From Annulohypoxylon bovei var. microspora (taxonomy: Eukaryota; Ascomycota; Sordariomycetes; Xylariales; Hypoxylaceae): DNA of 26,513 nt. The DNA is taken from the NCBI GenBank assembly GCA_022836615.1, contig MU405456.1, forward strand, positions 1-26,513. The letters are read 5' to 3'. Below, in pieces: positions 10,000-20,091 of the stretch (positions are counted from its first letter, which is position 1; every line of letters starts with the position of its first letter). Position numbers and translations under genes: made by a program. The notes beneath the pieces were generated by a model. It had not been told where the DNA came from. It worked only from the letters and a program-made list of their open reading frames with translations, and did not search any database.

Positions 10000-10699
10000 G
10001 ACTGTTGGTGCTGAGTTTTGAAGAGACATAAAGTTTGCATCGTCAGGCGTTCAAAAAGGGGGGTGAATCAATCTACACCTACCTAGGTCATGAGCATTCT
10101 ATGTGTACGAGCAGGGAAAGAAAGGCAAGACTGTCTTCTTGTTTCTTGTATATTAGTTACGTACGTATTTATAACCCTTCCCTTTCTACCCCAGATAGGA
10201 GGAAGAGTTTACGGCTCACGCTGGAAAGTTACAAATTACATTACACTCCGTCTACACTCCAGGCTTGAAATTTAGTGTCCTCGTCCGATATACTACAACT
10301 TTCAATTGTTTCCTTTACTTTCCTTATAAATCTAACCTCAAGATATACCTACACAATTTTGAGTTCAAAACATGCTATGTACCTAGGTACCTACTATGTG
10401 TGTAGTATGAGGTAGTGGGGTCTGTTTTTTTTTAAACTCACTAGTATCTTAATGATGCAACCAATAGAAATCGGTCAAATCTTAAAGCGGGGCATATTGG
10501 AGATCCATGATGATTGTCGAATCCCAGCCTCCCCCACATAGTATGCAAGCTTAAGGTGGGGCTTTGACCCAATCCACGCAATTCTAATCGACCCTTGACC
10601 TGCAACTGCAAACTTCAACGACTTTCCAATTCTTTCACGTTTCCGGTTCCAAAGTCGCTTCAATTGGTACACAATTAATTCCCAATTAGCAACGCGACA
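10000..10699. other. Intergenic region, PTC7-like to REX1-like gene
   Basis: Seven hundred bp between two genes in the same orientation. It holds the 3' flank of the phosphatase and the promoter of the exonuclease. A palindromic GTACCTAGGTACCTAC element lies at 10379-10394 and a T run at about 10425-10433. Two overlapping frames of 60-77 codons at 10035-10275 look random. No RNA gene is evident. Confidence 0.55.
10379..10394. repeat. GTACCTAGGTACCTAC palindromic repeat
   Basis: One of several intergenic copies of the ACCTAGGTA/TAGGTACCT motif in this window. The core GTACCTAGGTAC is a perfect 12-nt palindrome. Confidence 0.7.
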
Positions 10700-12829
10700 A
10701 TGGATAACTCCGTCGCGCCTTCGGATGAGGGCTTTCTTCCTGAATCACTCGATGGTTCCATTATTGATGATCCGTTATCTATCACTGATCCTGCACATAC
10801 CTTTGACATAGATATTGAAGCTCCTCCACCCTCACTTCCCACCGATTTACATGACGACGCGTCACCTAACACCGTAAATAGCGAGTCGAGCAGCCTCAAG
10901 CGCTCAAAACCGCATGACGAACCCGACGAGGGATGGCAGGTTGTAGATCGTCGCTCTAAGAAATCGAAGAAGGAAAAGAAAGAGAAGAAGATTCCGAATC
11001 CACAATCAACCAATTACCCTTCTATCACGTTCAACTACAACGCAAAACTCCAGTCCAAGATCGCACTGGACTCTCTTCGGAATCTGATACTCTATATATT
11101 TTCTGAAGGAATTGCGCCACAATGGGTTGCAGTCTCTCAACGACCGCAATTCCGAAAGATTGTCGCGATTATGGTACCGGGACTAGAGGAAGCCATGTTT
11201 AAACAAGATGTTGACTTCGCTACGTATAACGATCAACCCCTCGATCTTGACCAAAAGCCTCGAGTAATGACATCTCCTGATGACTACTACCCACGGCTTC
11301 TCAAGAAGAACGAACTCCCAGAGATTCTGATGGATTTTGCCGACATGTTTCCTCACCTCTGGCCAGTCAAGACCCCGGGCAATGAGAAGTTCGGTCATAT
11401 ACGTTCGCCACTAGGCACTATGCTCACAGCACCAGTTGAGAAGTCCAAGGAAGAGAAGGGTAAAGGTATCCAGAGCGCGAAGGAGCCGAAGGGCTGGAAA
11501 GACGAACGCACTAGAATAACAGAATTCTTGACAATGCCGGAGGATTTCCAAGCGAACGGATATTTTCTACATCCCGCATGTATACCAGCGGAGCGACGTA
11601 AGAATTTCCAAGATCCGGAAGGCTGGGTTCATACCAATGTGGAGAATTTTGAGGATGGCGACGTTCCAGAAGAGGAAATCCAACAAGGAAGTATAACGGC
11701 AGGCCGAGAAGTCCTCGCGCTCGATTGCGAGATGTGCGTTACGGCCCCAGAGGAATACTCTCTTACAAGAATCAGTCTGATGAGTTGGGACGGAACCATA
11801 ATCCTAGATAAACTCGTCAAACCGGACAAGCCGATCATTGACTACGTCACTCGATTCTCCGGTATTACGGAGGATATGCTGGCCCCCATTACCACAACGC
11901 TGAAAGATATCCAGCTCCAGCTCCTCGAAATACTCCATCCGCGCACGATCCTTGTAGGACATTCATTAGAAGCTGATCTAAAAGCATTGCAACTCACCCA
12001 TCCCTTCATCGTCGACACCTCTATCCTTTTCCCCCATAACCGAGGACCCCCCCTAAAGAACAGCCTGAAATTTCTCTCGCAGCGATTTCTCAAGCGCGAG
12101 ATTCAAAAAGGGGTCGCAGGTCATGATTCGATAGAAGATGCCAAGGCGTGTCTTGATCTTGTGAAGCAGAAGTGTGAAAAGGGCAAGTCTTGGGGCAACC
12201 ATGAATCGCAAGGCGAAAATCTCTTCCGACGATTAACTCGCACTGGCAAGGCCTACCGCGCAAATGGCGGGGTTGAAGCCAAGGGAGGTGTCCACGTCGG
12301 AAAGACGAGTGCTATGGTTGACTGGGGTGACCCGATGAAGGGCGCTGGGGCAGCATCAACATTCCCCATCGGATGCAAATCAGACGAAGAGGTCGTAGAG
12401 GGGATCATACGCGCTGTGAACGGCGATCCCACCGCTGAAGAGGTACCGTTTGGCGGCGTCGATTTCGTCTTCGCTCGGTTCCGGGAACTAGAAGCATACC
12501 AAGGATGGTGGAATGGCAAGAGCGATATCTCACCTCCTGACTTGTCCGACATATCTCTCGAGACTTGCGTCCAGAACCTTGCTCAGCGCATCAAGCACAT
12601 TTACGACGCTCTGCCTGCCTGTACGGGATTCATCGTGTTCAGTGGCTCCGGCGATCCCCGAGAGATGAGCCGCCTGCAAGCTATGCAGGCCCAATTTAAG
12701 AAAGAGTACGCGGCACCTGGCAGCGATTGGGATAAACTAAGCGTCAAATGGACGGATAGGGAGGACCAGGCGTTGAAGAAGGCGGTCGGCGTTGCACGGA
12801 ATGGCATCGGGTTCATCGGCGTCAAATAA
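10700..12829 (+). CDS. REX1: DEDDh RNA exonuclease, Rex1/Rnh70 type
   Basis: A 709-aa 3'-5' RNA exonuclease. The yeast relative Rex1 trims 3' ends of 5S rRNA, 5.8S rRNA and some tRNA precursors in the nucleus. The catalytic domain lies at about 337-495: LDCEMC gives D342 and E344, GHSLEADLKAL gives D426, and AGHDSIEDAKACLDL gives H475 and D480, the full DEDDh set. ISLMSWDG and FSGITEDML between them are typical of the Rex subfamily. The N-terminal third is acidic and Ser-rich, then has a Lys-rich patch (RRSKKSKKEKKEKK, about 91-104), a likely nuclear localisation signal. The C-terminal 200 residues form an extra domain seen in fungal Rex1-like proteins; its role is unknown to me. No intron is needed. 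The start ATG is in a good context (ACAATGG). Confidence 0.93.
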   Translation: MDNSVAPSDEGFLPESLDGSIIDDPLSITDPAHTFDIDIEAPPPSLPTDLHDDASPNTVNSESSSLKRSKPHDEPDEGWQVVDRRSKKSKKEKKEKKIPNPQSTNYPSITFNYNAKLQSKIALDSLRNLILYIFSEGIAPQWVAVSQRPQFRKIVAIMVPGLEEAMFKQDVDFATYNDQPLDLDQKPRVMTSPDDYYPRLLKKNELPEILMDFADMFPHLWPVKTPGNEKFGHIRSPLGTMLTAPVEKSKEEKGKGIQSAKEPKGWKDERTRITEFLTMPEDFQANGYFLHPACIPAERRKNFQDPEGWVHTNVENFEDGDVPEEEIQQGSITAGREVLALDCEMCVTAPEEYSLTRISLMSWDGTIILDKLVKPDKPIIDYVTRFSGITEDMLAPITTTLKDIQLQLLEILHPRTILVGHSLEADLKALQLTHPFIVDTSILFPHNRGPPLKNSLKFLSQRFLKREIQKGVAGHDSIEDAKACLDLVKQKCEKGKSWGNHESQGENLFRRLTRTGKAYRANGGVEAKGGVHVGKTSAMVDWGDPMKGAGAASTFPIGCKSDEEVVEGIIRAVNGDPTAEEVPFGGVDFVFARFRELEAYQGWWNGKSDISPPDLSDISLETCVQNLAQRIKHIYDALPACTGFIVFSGSGDPREMSRLQAMQAQFKKEYAAPGSDWDKLSVKWTDREDQALKKAVGVARNGIGFIGVK

Positions 12830-14345
12830 ATTGATCTTTATATACGTCTTGGAATCATGTGTATCGCCACAATACTCATTGTTGGTACGGGGAGGGGAAA
12901 AGGAAGTATTAGGGGACGATGTGCATGAGATACGAATCTTGAACGTTGTCTGGCATTGGGATTAAGAGATACCCCATTTTCATACTCTTGCAAAGGATAC
13001 ATGGAACCCTATGTATATAAAGTAGTTGATCTGATCAACGAAAATGGCATGGGCCATTTACTGTTACTTCTTTTTGGCCTAAATGTACCTACATACGTTG
13101 ACTTGATATGGTCGTAGACGCCTGAAGCTTCTCCCCTCGTGGATATTTGAGGTATGGGGGCGGGGAGCTAGGTACGTGGTTCCTGTAGAGTAGATCGTCG
13201 GATCCACTGGTAGAAGATTAATGGATGATGTCCTGTCTATTAGAGCTCAGGCCAAATCTCCAATAACATCTTTATCTAACCTTTCTAGAGATCTCATAGC
13301 TTACGCAAGAGTTGTTTATAGGCCGCACCGTCTAGTATCTATATATAAGGTATGATCATGTATAAGTTGACGCCTCGCTATTCTTTTACTATGAATAACC
13401 GTTTAGATTGGCCTGCCTGAAAGATAGCCGTGAAAGATGTGAAAACAAATAAATAAAATTAGGAACTATATAGGTATTAGTTGAGAATGCTTATTTTGCA
13501 TTTAGAACTCTCTTCCATACCTATCTAGATACATACCAGTAAGGAGGAGTTATAGAATAGCTTAATAGAGGAGCACTCCCTTCTTCTCTAACAGTATATT
13601 TGCATCATCTCGTCTTCCCCTTCGTCAAAATCGACGCCGACTCGTTTTATGCTCGCATATAACTTCTCAATAATACCGTGCCCTTACATGTCAACGTTTA
13701 ATACTTAGGTCGCAGACATAACATTGACTAACCCGGCCAGCAACCTGTCGTCCAAGTCCGGTAGTAACCGCTAGGGTTTAGGCAGCTTCGTGGACCCAGT
13801 ATCAAATTCCCAAAGCCATGTTTCGCTTGCTCCAGGTCTAATTCTCGGGCCGCAAGGCTAGGGTCTACCGCGTAGTGATATTGCAGGAAATTTTCGGAAT
13901 AAAGTCAGGGAAGAGGGTGGTAGGGGCATCCGAGGACCGAGATCATCTTGATCATCGTAGCTTGGGGTGGGGTATCTTGTCGTTGATTATCAAGAATGTA
14001 GAAACAATCGAAAACGTCCGAAGTACATGTGATTTACAAATTGAATGATTTTATGTCTTTCTAAAGACTAAAGTCTAAAGTACTGTGGCTAGTTGAGTTG
14101 AAGAAGAGGAAAATAGAGACAGGTATGGAGGTAAAATGGCTTAGTAAAGTACGGGCCCTTATCGCTTATCAGAATTTGGAGATGCCCCGCTATTTGAATC
14201 CACCAACCCCGTATTTTATGCAGGTACCCGCCTTCCTCCCCATCAATTGATCTCGGATCCATTCCATTAACATGCATCTACAATAGCTCCAGAATCTTTC
14301 AACAATTCTCTAAACTGACAGGTTGTCGCCAGACATTTAGCTGCT
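12830..14345. other. Long gene-free interval of about 1.5 kb
   Basis: I find no coding-like frame on either strand and no tRNA box motifs. The sequence is A+T-leaning, with scattered GTACCTACATACG (about 13085) and AGCTAGGTACG (about 13168) fragments of the dispersed motif, and a short CTAAAGACTAAAGTCTAAAG repeat near 14062-14079. It carries the REX1-like 3' flank and the promoter of the next gene. A single 62-codon minus frame at 14089-14277 has no recognisable features. Confidence 0.55.
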
Positions 14346-15994
14346 ATGGAGAAAATAGCCTGCAGCTGTACAAAATGCAAAGTATACCTAGGCGAGTTTA
14401 TTAATCAATGGATTAAGATTGGCAAAAGCTACGTCAGTCCCGTTGTTGAACCCGAAGAAATCTCTCCCATTGGGCCTACGGGCACGGCACGGCTCGGGGA
14501 GAAGCAGACATTGATTGAGAATTGGTATGAGCCGATATCATTAAGATCAAACTACATGCAAAATATACCGGCAGCTAACAAATATCCTTTTGCAGCCATC
14601 TCCAAGATCAGGCATGCCGTTGCGGTGCTGTTATCGGACTTAGATGTCTAGACACACCGGTCAATCACGTTCTGCACAAGTAAGCATTTTATATGTGCCC
14701 TCTTTCTTAGGAACAATTGGCTAATAATAATAATTACAGCGGCCAATTGTTTTTACAGCTCTCTTCAGTTGTGTTCACAGGCTTGGATTGGAATGCTAAG
14801 CACGTTCAAATAAGGATTCAGAGGACATTAAAACTCAGGAAAGCTTCACGTAGCGGATTCACTGCTGCTAATTCACCTCAGGCCTCTGAGGATAGTTCCA
14901 ATATGTCTATGAATAATGATGGCCCCTCAGAAATTCATGGTCATCTCCTTGATCATCTACAGGCTCAATTAGATGCACAGAGAGAAGAAACCCAGAGATT
15001 AAATCGAGCTGGCTTTCATATGGCCTCTTCTTTCGACAGTGCTGTGCTCCGCATTGAAAGCGAGATGAAAAAGTTCAAGGAGAGCATGGTTGACTTACAA
15101 GAAGATCAAATTAAAAAATTATCCAGGACTGGTAATGTGGAGGATGACGTTACTTTGCTCAAAGTCGAGGTCGATGACCTAAAAAAGGTGTCACAAAACG
15201 CGTCAGCATATACTCGCCTTGAGAGGGAAGTCAGCCTTGCAAAGCAGGCAATTGCGGACGTAGGCTTATCTTTGAGCAACGAACTCGATAAGTCAGCCAA
15301 AAAGCAACAACGAAAGCACGAAATATTAAGTGCAGGCCTTGGCAGTGTCCAACTCGATTTGGGGGTTTTGCGAGAAGAACTAGATGGAACTAAGAAGACT
15401 GCGACTGAAAGAATATCAGTAGAAAATAATTACGCCAAGGAAGTAGCTTCACTCAGAGCTGAACTGAAGGAGCTCAGAGAAGAGTTGGCCAAAGAGCGAT
15501 CACAAAAGTCCCTACCGAGAGACCCTGTGATCCCATCACGGGAGATCGATATACTTACGACCAATATCACCAAAATTGGCCAGAGAGCAAGCCAGGTTGA
15601 AGCCCTTCAAATGGGGTTTGAGCTACTCAGAGAGCGAGTTCAAAGGATGGAGAAGATGCTCACACCTAATACTCAAGATGCTCTAGATATAGAGAGCCAG
15701 ACCATTCATTCCACTGATTCAGTATCTGGGACATCTGGACAGAAAAGGAAACACAATCCTCGACCAGAAGAAACTGCCAACTTGCGCACGTCTCCAACCA
15801 CATCGCCAAGTAAGAGGCCGACACGAAAATCGTGGTCTAGCTCTCCATCAACTCCGCCGTCTTCTAGAACCCAAACATTAGGTGCCCAACCTTTTGATTC
15901 TCCGCGACTCACCAAGTCAGGTGCAGTTGATAAAAGGTCAACGAGGAGGATCACTCGACTTGCGGCGTTACGAAGCGCCGCCTCGAACGATTAA
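14346..15994 (+). CDS. Mis18/Yippee-like cysteine domain plus coiled-coil protein
   Basis: Three exons, 14346-14524, 14596-14679 and 14740-15994, give 505 aa. Intron 1 (71 nt) has GTATGA, a GCTAAC branch and TTTTGCAG; intron 2 (60 nt) has GTAAGC, GCTAAT and TTACAG. Splicing exposes an N-terminal cysteine domain: C6, C8 and C11 (ACSCTKCKVYLG), a NQWIKIGKSYVSP segment, then C60, C67 and C69 (ACRCGAVIGLRC, C77). The layout of CxxC-LG near the start and C-CG-x3-G-x2-C before a VNHVLHNGQLFLQ strand resembles the Mis18/Yippee zinc fold. Residues about 154-345 are a long coiled coil. A well-formed helix at 354-395 (SREIDILTTNITKIG, LLRERVQRMEKML) follows. The tail is basic and Ser/Pro-rich (QKRKH, SKRPTRK), suggesting a nuclear or chromatin location. 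Proteins of this form are widespread hypothetical proteins in filamentous fungi. True Mis18 loads CENP-A at centromeres, but I would not transfer that function. Confidence 0.83.
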
Positions 15995-16032
15995 GTTTCC
16001 ACCTCTCGAGAATGAAGTTTTGTGAATCATGG

Positions 16033-17962
16033 CTATTCGTCAAATTCAGTACACAGTACTTCCAAGGCGAACCCAGCCATTGTTTGGATTGGCTCTAGAA
16101 CTACGCTATTAAAGAAATGTCTTTCTTCTGGGCCATTCGGATTCTTGGCGAAAGCATCGACTAGCGCGTTCTCGGTTTCTCGACCCGCGAGGCATTTGAG
16201 ATCTTCTATCGAATCCTCTGCTTCGTAGATCGGTTGCCACTTGTCGGAGTGAGCTGCTGGGGAATGATGGATGATTCCCATCAAAAGTATATGGCACATA
16301 GTGGGTTGGTCTATCTTGGTCGTGATCTGGCGAAGCCTAGCTGCAAGAACTCCACTGCTCTTCTTGGTCGATTCAGAAAGTGAACCGAAAGTCAAAATTT
16401 TGACCATCATTAATACGCCCTTCACTCTTAGTTTAGAGAAAGGTGCAGGCGATATGTATGGTTCGCTGTTTAGAGCAAGGAAGCATACAATAGCGAAACC
16501 GTATGCAAGCTTGCCTTGTATAATGAGTTCTACGCTAACATCGGAGAGCACCTTATACAATGGCTCTGCAGCATACAATCCCGGATCCCGAAGCTGCAGG
16601 CACATCTTCCAGCGGTCACGGAGTTGTTGGTGCATTGTTCTCTTACTCGAGGCGTCAAGTCCGGCCATGCAGAGCGGATATATCTTCTCGATATACCGTT
16701 CCAAGGTTCTGTCCGAGTTTATGAATTTTTGGACGGGAGGGTTCCGTAGCTTGTCTACGTCGCGGACGAGGCTAAATGGATCCGACGAGTTCAGTTCTAG
16801 GTTCGGATACATCTGGCAGACTTGGTAGACGTCCAGATTATCTTTGCACTTAGGACACTCGCATTTAAAATAATAATGCGTACTCAAGTGATACCGACGA
16901 CCCGTGCGATAGGGATTGTCTGTTGTGAAACGGTTGTTAGTGGTTGGCATCGGTAGAATACCTGTTAATTCTGAACTTACTTGTATAAGATATCGTAATT
17001 TCCTCACCCTCCTTGATGTCCTGATTCGCGTGCAAAATGGCCTTCCGTCCCGAGAACGATATGTACGCGTTCGGCATGCATGAGTGGTTGATCATGGCCA
17101 GCGCCGCGTTGATGTAGACGCCGCTCTGTCCAAAGTCCGCCTCCTCCCTGTTGAACGAGTTGACTTGTAGCTAGCTGCTGTTAGATCTAGTATAGTAATA
17201 TCAATGTTGTAGGTAAACGAAAAGGCGCATAAATCGCCACAGATCAAGCAGAACCTCATTTAGACATAGGAACCATAAACTCACCTTGCGCGTGATATCT
17301 ATCCCCTCGTCAATATTCTTCTGGCTCTGCTCCCGCCCAATACAGTGAAGCGCCGCAGTCACCTGGAGCATCATCTCGCCAGCCAACGTCCCGGGCGCCA
17401 CGCGAGTCTTATCCGCGTGCCCCTCCATCTCCGCCACCGCCTCCCGCATATCCGGGCGCAGCAGCACCTGCACCAGCGCGCGGACGGGGGACGGCAGGAT
17501 CTGCGCGGCGGCCGGCGCGCTCGCCGCCTTGAAGGCCGCGCACTCGCCGTTGCCGTGCACCAGCCGCCAGTCCCGCTTCTGGCACGCCACACTGCAGTAG
17601 TGCGACACCCGGCACCCCGTGCAGGCGCGCACCGCGGGCACGCCGCCGCGCGACCCCGGGACCGGGCCGCCGCCGCCGGGGTTGGACGGGCGAGGGTTGA
17701 GGCTGGCGAGCAGCGCGGCGGTGACGCGCAGGCAGTGGCTGCACGTGTTCGACAGGTGCGGGTTGGACGGCAGCGCGATGCTGGGCGATGGGAAGGGGCT
17801 GCTGGCGGAGGTGGAGGTGGAGGAGGATGGCGAGGTGGAGGGTCCGGAGTCGGTGACTACGGCGATGGTGGACCCGGCGCCGAAGGCTTGCGAGGCGTAC
17901 ACCGAGCGCCCGCGCGTGGCGGTCGCGGGGTGCAGGAGGAGGCCTGGGGGGAGGGTGGGCAT
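16033..17962 (-). CDS. SET and MYND domain protein (SMYD-like methyltransferase)
   Basis: Exons on the minus strand are 17962-17285, 17170-16981 and 16919-16033, giving 584 aa. Introns of 114 nt (GTGAGT, TCTAAC branch, CTAG acceptor) and 61 nt (GTAAGT, ACTAAC branch, ACAG acceptor) join the parts in frame. The split-SET layout is visible. Residues 12-35 (ATATRGRSVYASQAFGAG) begin SET. A MYND zinc finger has C74, C77, C114, C117, C123, C127, H136 and C141. The SET core has INHSCMPNA (253-261, cofactor pocket) and EGEEITISYT (280-289). The post-SET zinc site is C309, C311 and C314. A Ser-rich insertion (38-58) interrupts the first part of SET. SMYD proteins methylate histone or other lysines; the substrate here is unknown. 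The stop codon lies 38 bp from that of the convergent coiled-coil gene. The frame is open upstream of 17962 but has no earlier ATG. Confidence 0.88.
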
Positions 17963-18838
17963 TTTGGGGGTCAGGTACGTAAGATGAGGTGAGATGGGAT
18001 GGGATGTGTACTTTGGGGTCCGAACTGGTTCGGTCTGGTCTGGTCTGGTCTGGTCTGGCCGTGTATGACCTGACCTGGTCCGAAGGCACAGGGGTCTTAT
18101 AGACGGGTTGAGGAAGGAGTAGTGTTTGTCATTTTGCGTTTGATAGACGTGGCAGTGTATGGATTTATGTTTTTCAGAATTCAACTACATGTAGCTATAA
18201 CAAACACACGTGTATGTGGTATGATACACATGGCATCATGTAGGCGAGAAGGCGGTAGGTATGTTTCGAATATGTGCCTATCCGTTGGAGAATATTTCTC
18301 CAAGAGCTAAGGATTTGGATCTGTGGGTCTATCTAGGTAGGTACATAGGTTGGAATCTTCATTACTTAGGTAGACTTCATCAAGATGAAATAATCTAAGG
18401 TTTCTTTTCCCCTTTACATAGCAATGCAAGGTACCAAAGGTAGGTATTATAAGTTCTTTAATGCAAAGAGATCAGACCTTCCATATAGAGCGCCAATCAT
18501 GGTATATCTACCAATCAGCTCCTCCATAATCTACCACGAACGAACTGTACATGTAAAGAATAAGACATACCTACATTCAACCCCCACTCGGCCAGTGAGT
18601 CACTAGCCGTATTACATATGACAAATGCAGTCATGGTATGCGTAAAACGTAGGTACCTAGTCAGGAACCTGATGCGCCTAGATCTTGTTTAAAACAAGCC
18701 GACCTCCACGTAGATCAAGCTGGGGCATAATGTAGGCTTCCGTGAAACGATGATCAACAGGGCTTCGCTTGCTACATTGGGCAATCAGCTTGCTTTTGCT
18801 TCTTTCACTCAAACCAAGCCAAACCAATCATAGACAAC
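17963..18838. promoter_or_regulatory. Divergent intergenic region, SMYD-like and GNAT genes
   Basis: About 880 bp separate two divergently transcribed genes and must contain both promoters. Repeats include (GGTCT)5 at 18032-18056, CTATCTAGGTAGGTACATAGG near 18329-18349 and TAGGTACCTAG near 18650-18660. Short frames at 18122-18606 have no coding signal. I see no RNA gene. Confidence 0.5.
18032..18056. repeat. (GGTCT)5 tandem repeat
   Basis: Five perfect copies of GGTCT, 70-95 bp upstream of the SMYD-like start codon, hence probably in its promoter or 5' leader. On the minus strand this reads as AGACC repeats. The 5-nt period is not a multiple of three, which argues against coding. Confidence 0.9.
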
Positions 18839-19544
18839 ATGCCTCTAGAGCTAAGGGAAGCCACCGAAGCCGACGCGCGCCGGTCAGCTGAGATCGAAAG
18901 CGTGGCGTATATCCACAACTCGTTCAACAAGATCCTATTCCCGGGCCCGCTCTCACCAGACGCACTTGACGGGCGTGTAAAAGGCCTGGTTGGAGAGCTG
19001 AAGAACGATGCGACAACGCACTGGTACAAGGTCGTCGATACCGACCTACCGGAGGGCGAGCAGATGATCGCCTTTTCTAAGTGGCATATCCACACCGAGC
19101 CGCCGAAGCCAACGCCTCTTCGAGATTTCGGTCCCGCAGCTAACGCTGAGGTGTGTGAGTTGTTGTTCGGTAGTTTTGCGAAGCAGAGGGCGCGTCTTTG
19201 GGGGGATAAACCGCATGTCTGTAAGTAGTTTATCTACAGCTGTATTACCCATAGGGGATATGATTGCAATACTAATATCAAGCGAAGATGTCGCGCTCCT
19301 CCTTACCGATCCTAAACAGCAGGGCCGTGGGGCGGGAGGCATGCTAGTGAGACATGCAGTAGATGAGGCTCGTAAGCTTGGTATGATCGCCTACCTCCAG
19401 GCTTCCCCGGCGGGCCACGAGCTGTACAAGAGGTGCGGCTTTCACGATATCGACTGCTTGTCGACGGACTTGAGCAAGTGGGGAGCCACGGAAACGCATT
19501 ATATCTGGGCAATGATGTGTGATCCGTCCAAGACTTCTTACTAA
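18839..19544 (+). CDS. GNAT family N-acetyltransferase
   Basis: Two exons, 18839-19220 and 19288-19544, give 212 aa. The 67-nt intron has a GTAAGT donor, a CTAAT branch site and an AAG acceptor. The junction makes Y128 and restores the beta-strand PHVYVALLLTDP that precedes the acetyl-CoA loop. Q138-Q-G-R-G-A-G144 is the signature Q/R-x-x-G-x-G/A motif that binds the pyrophosphate of acetyl-CoA. Helix 3 (GGMLVRHAVDEARKLG) and the C-terminal motif B (AYLQASPAGHELYKRCGFHDI) follow. The N-terminus (LREATEADARRSAEIESVAY) is the usual strand 1 and helix 1. Length and layout match the many small fungal GNAT proteins that act on unknown small molecules; the substrate cannot be deduced. It is the last intact gene before the transposon and the AT-rich block. 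Confidence 0.9.
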
Positions 19545-19723
19545 GGCATATCGACGCGGATGTTATCATATGTAGTATCATATCTATCACACAAAGTTAT
19601 GAAATATCATAAAACTTTCACTATTTATAAGAACACAAGATGGTGAGTTGAGTTGTGCAAGAGCAACACATACGTAGATGGATCCTTCCTGAACTTGGGT
19701 GGAGCCTAATACTACGGTGCTCC

Positions 19724-19944
19724 TGTGCGTCCGAGCCTCCTAATTATACTGAATATCGTCTATGTGTAATAGACGTTATTCTGTACTGGTAAGGGTAAAC
19801 TTGTGTGATCAATTGTTAATTAATTTAAGTTTTAAAGCTAACTTAGATTTGCGTGCGATCTAAGGTTATTTCAGCAGCTAACGCTTGCTACTGCAGGTGG
19901 TCCAAGCGTTGCTGCGGAAACCCTCAAATCGGGGATCTATATCA
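19724..19944 (-). repeat. 3' LTR copy, little mutated
   Basis: 221 bp from TGTGCGTCCG to CTATATCA on the plus strand, with TG and CA ends in both reading directions. It aligns without gaps with 20749-20968 at a constant offset of 1025 bp. This copy keeps the C and G residues, so it is nearer to the original LTR. Confidence 0.85.
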
Positions 19945-19953
19945 CTCTCCTCC
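19945..19953 (-). other. Polypurine tract next to the 3' LTR
   Basis: The minus strand reads GGAGGAGAG directly before the TG of the 3' LTR. A purine run at exactly this place is the usual primer site for plus-strand DNA synthesis in LTR retroelements. It supports the orientation and the LTR edge. Confidence 0.6.
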
Positions 19954-20091
19954 ATTATGATTATCCTTAATCATTACAAACATAATCCCTCTTGATCATC
20001 CGTGATCATCATAACCGTACGGGGTGACCGTCGTCCACGTATGCCGGGAACAGGTTGCTGTTATTGTACTTGCTTGGGAGCACCAGCCCTC

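Noticed and set aside
12830..14345. A tRNA or other RNA gene in the long spacer.
   Set aside because: I found no B-box-like GGTTCGANNCC sequence or cloverleaf-like pairing.
16271..16828. A 185-codon plus-strand frame.
   Set aside because: It is antisense to the last exon of the SMYD-like gene, which joins in frame with the SET domain.
17345..18089. Long plus-strand and alternative minus-strand frames in the GC-rich first exon of the SMYD-like gene.
   Set aside because: They are Arg/Ala/Gly-rich shadows; the frame with MYND and SET residues is the coding one.
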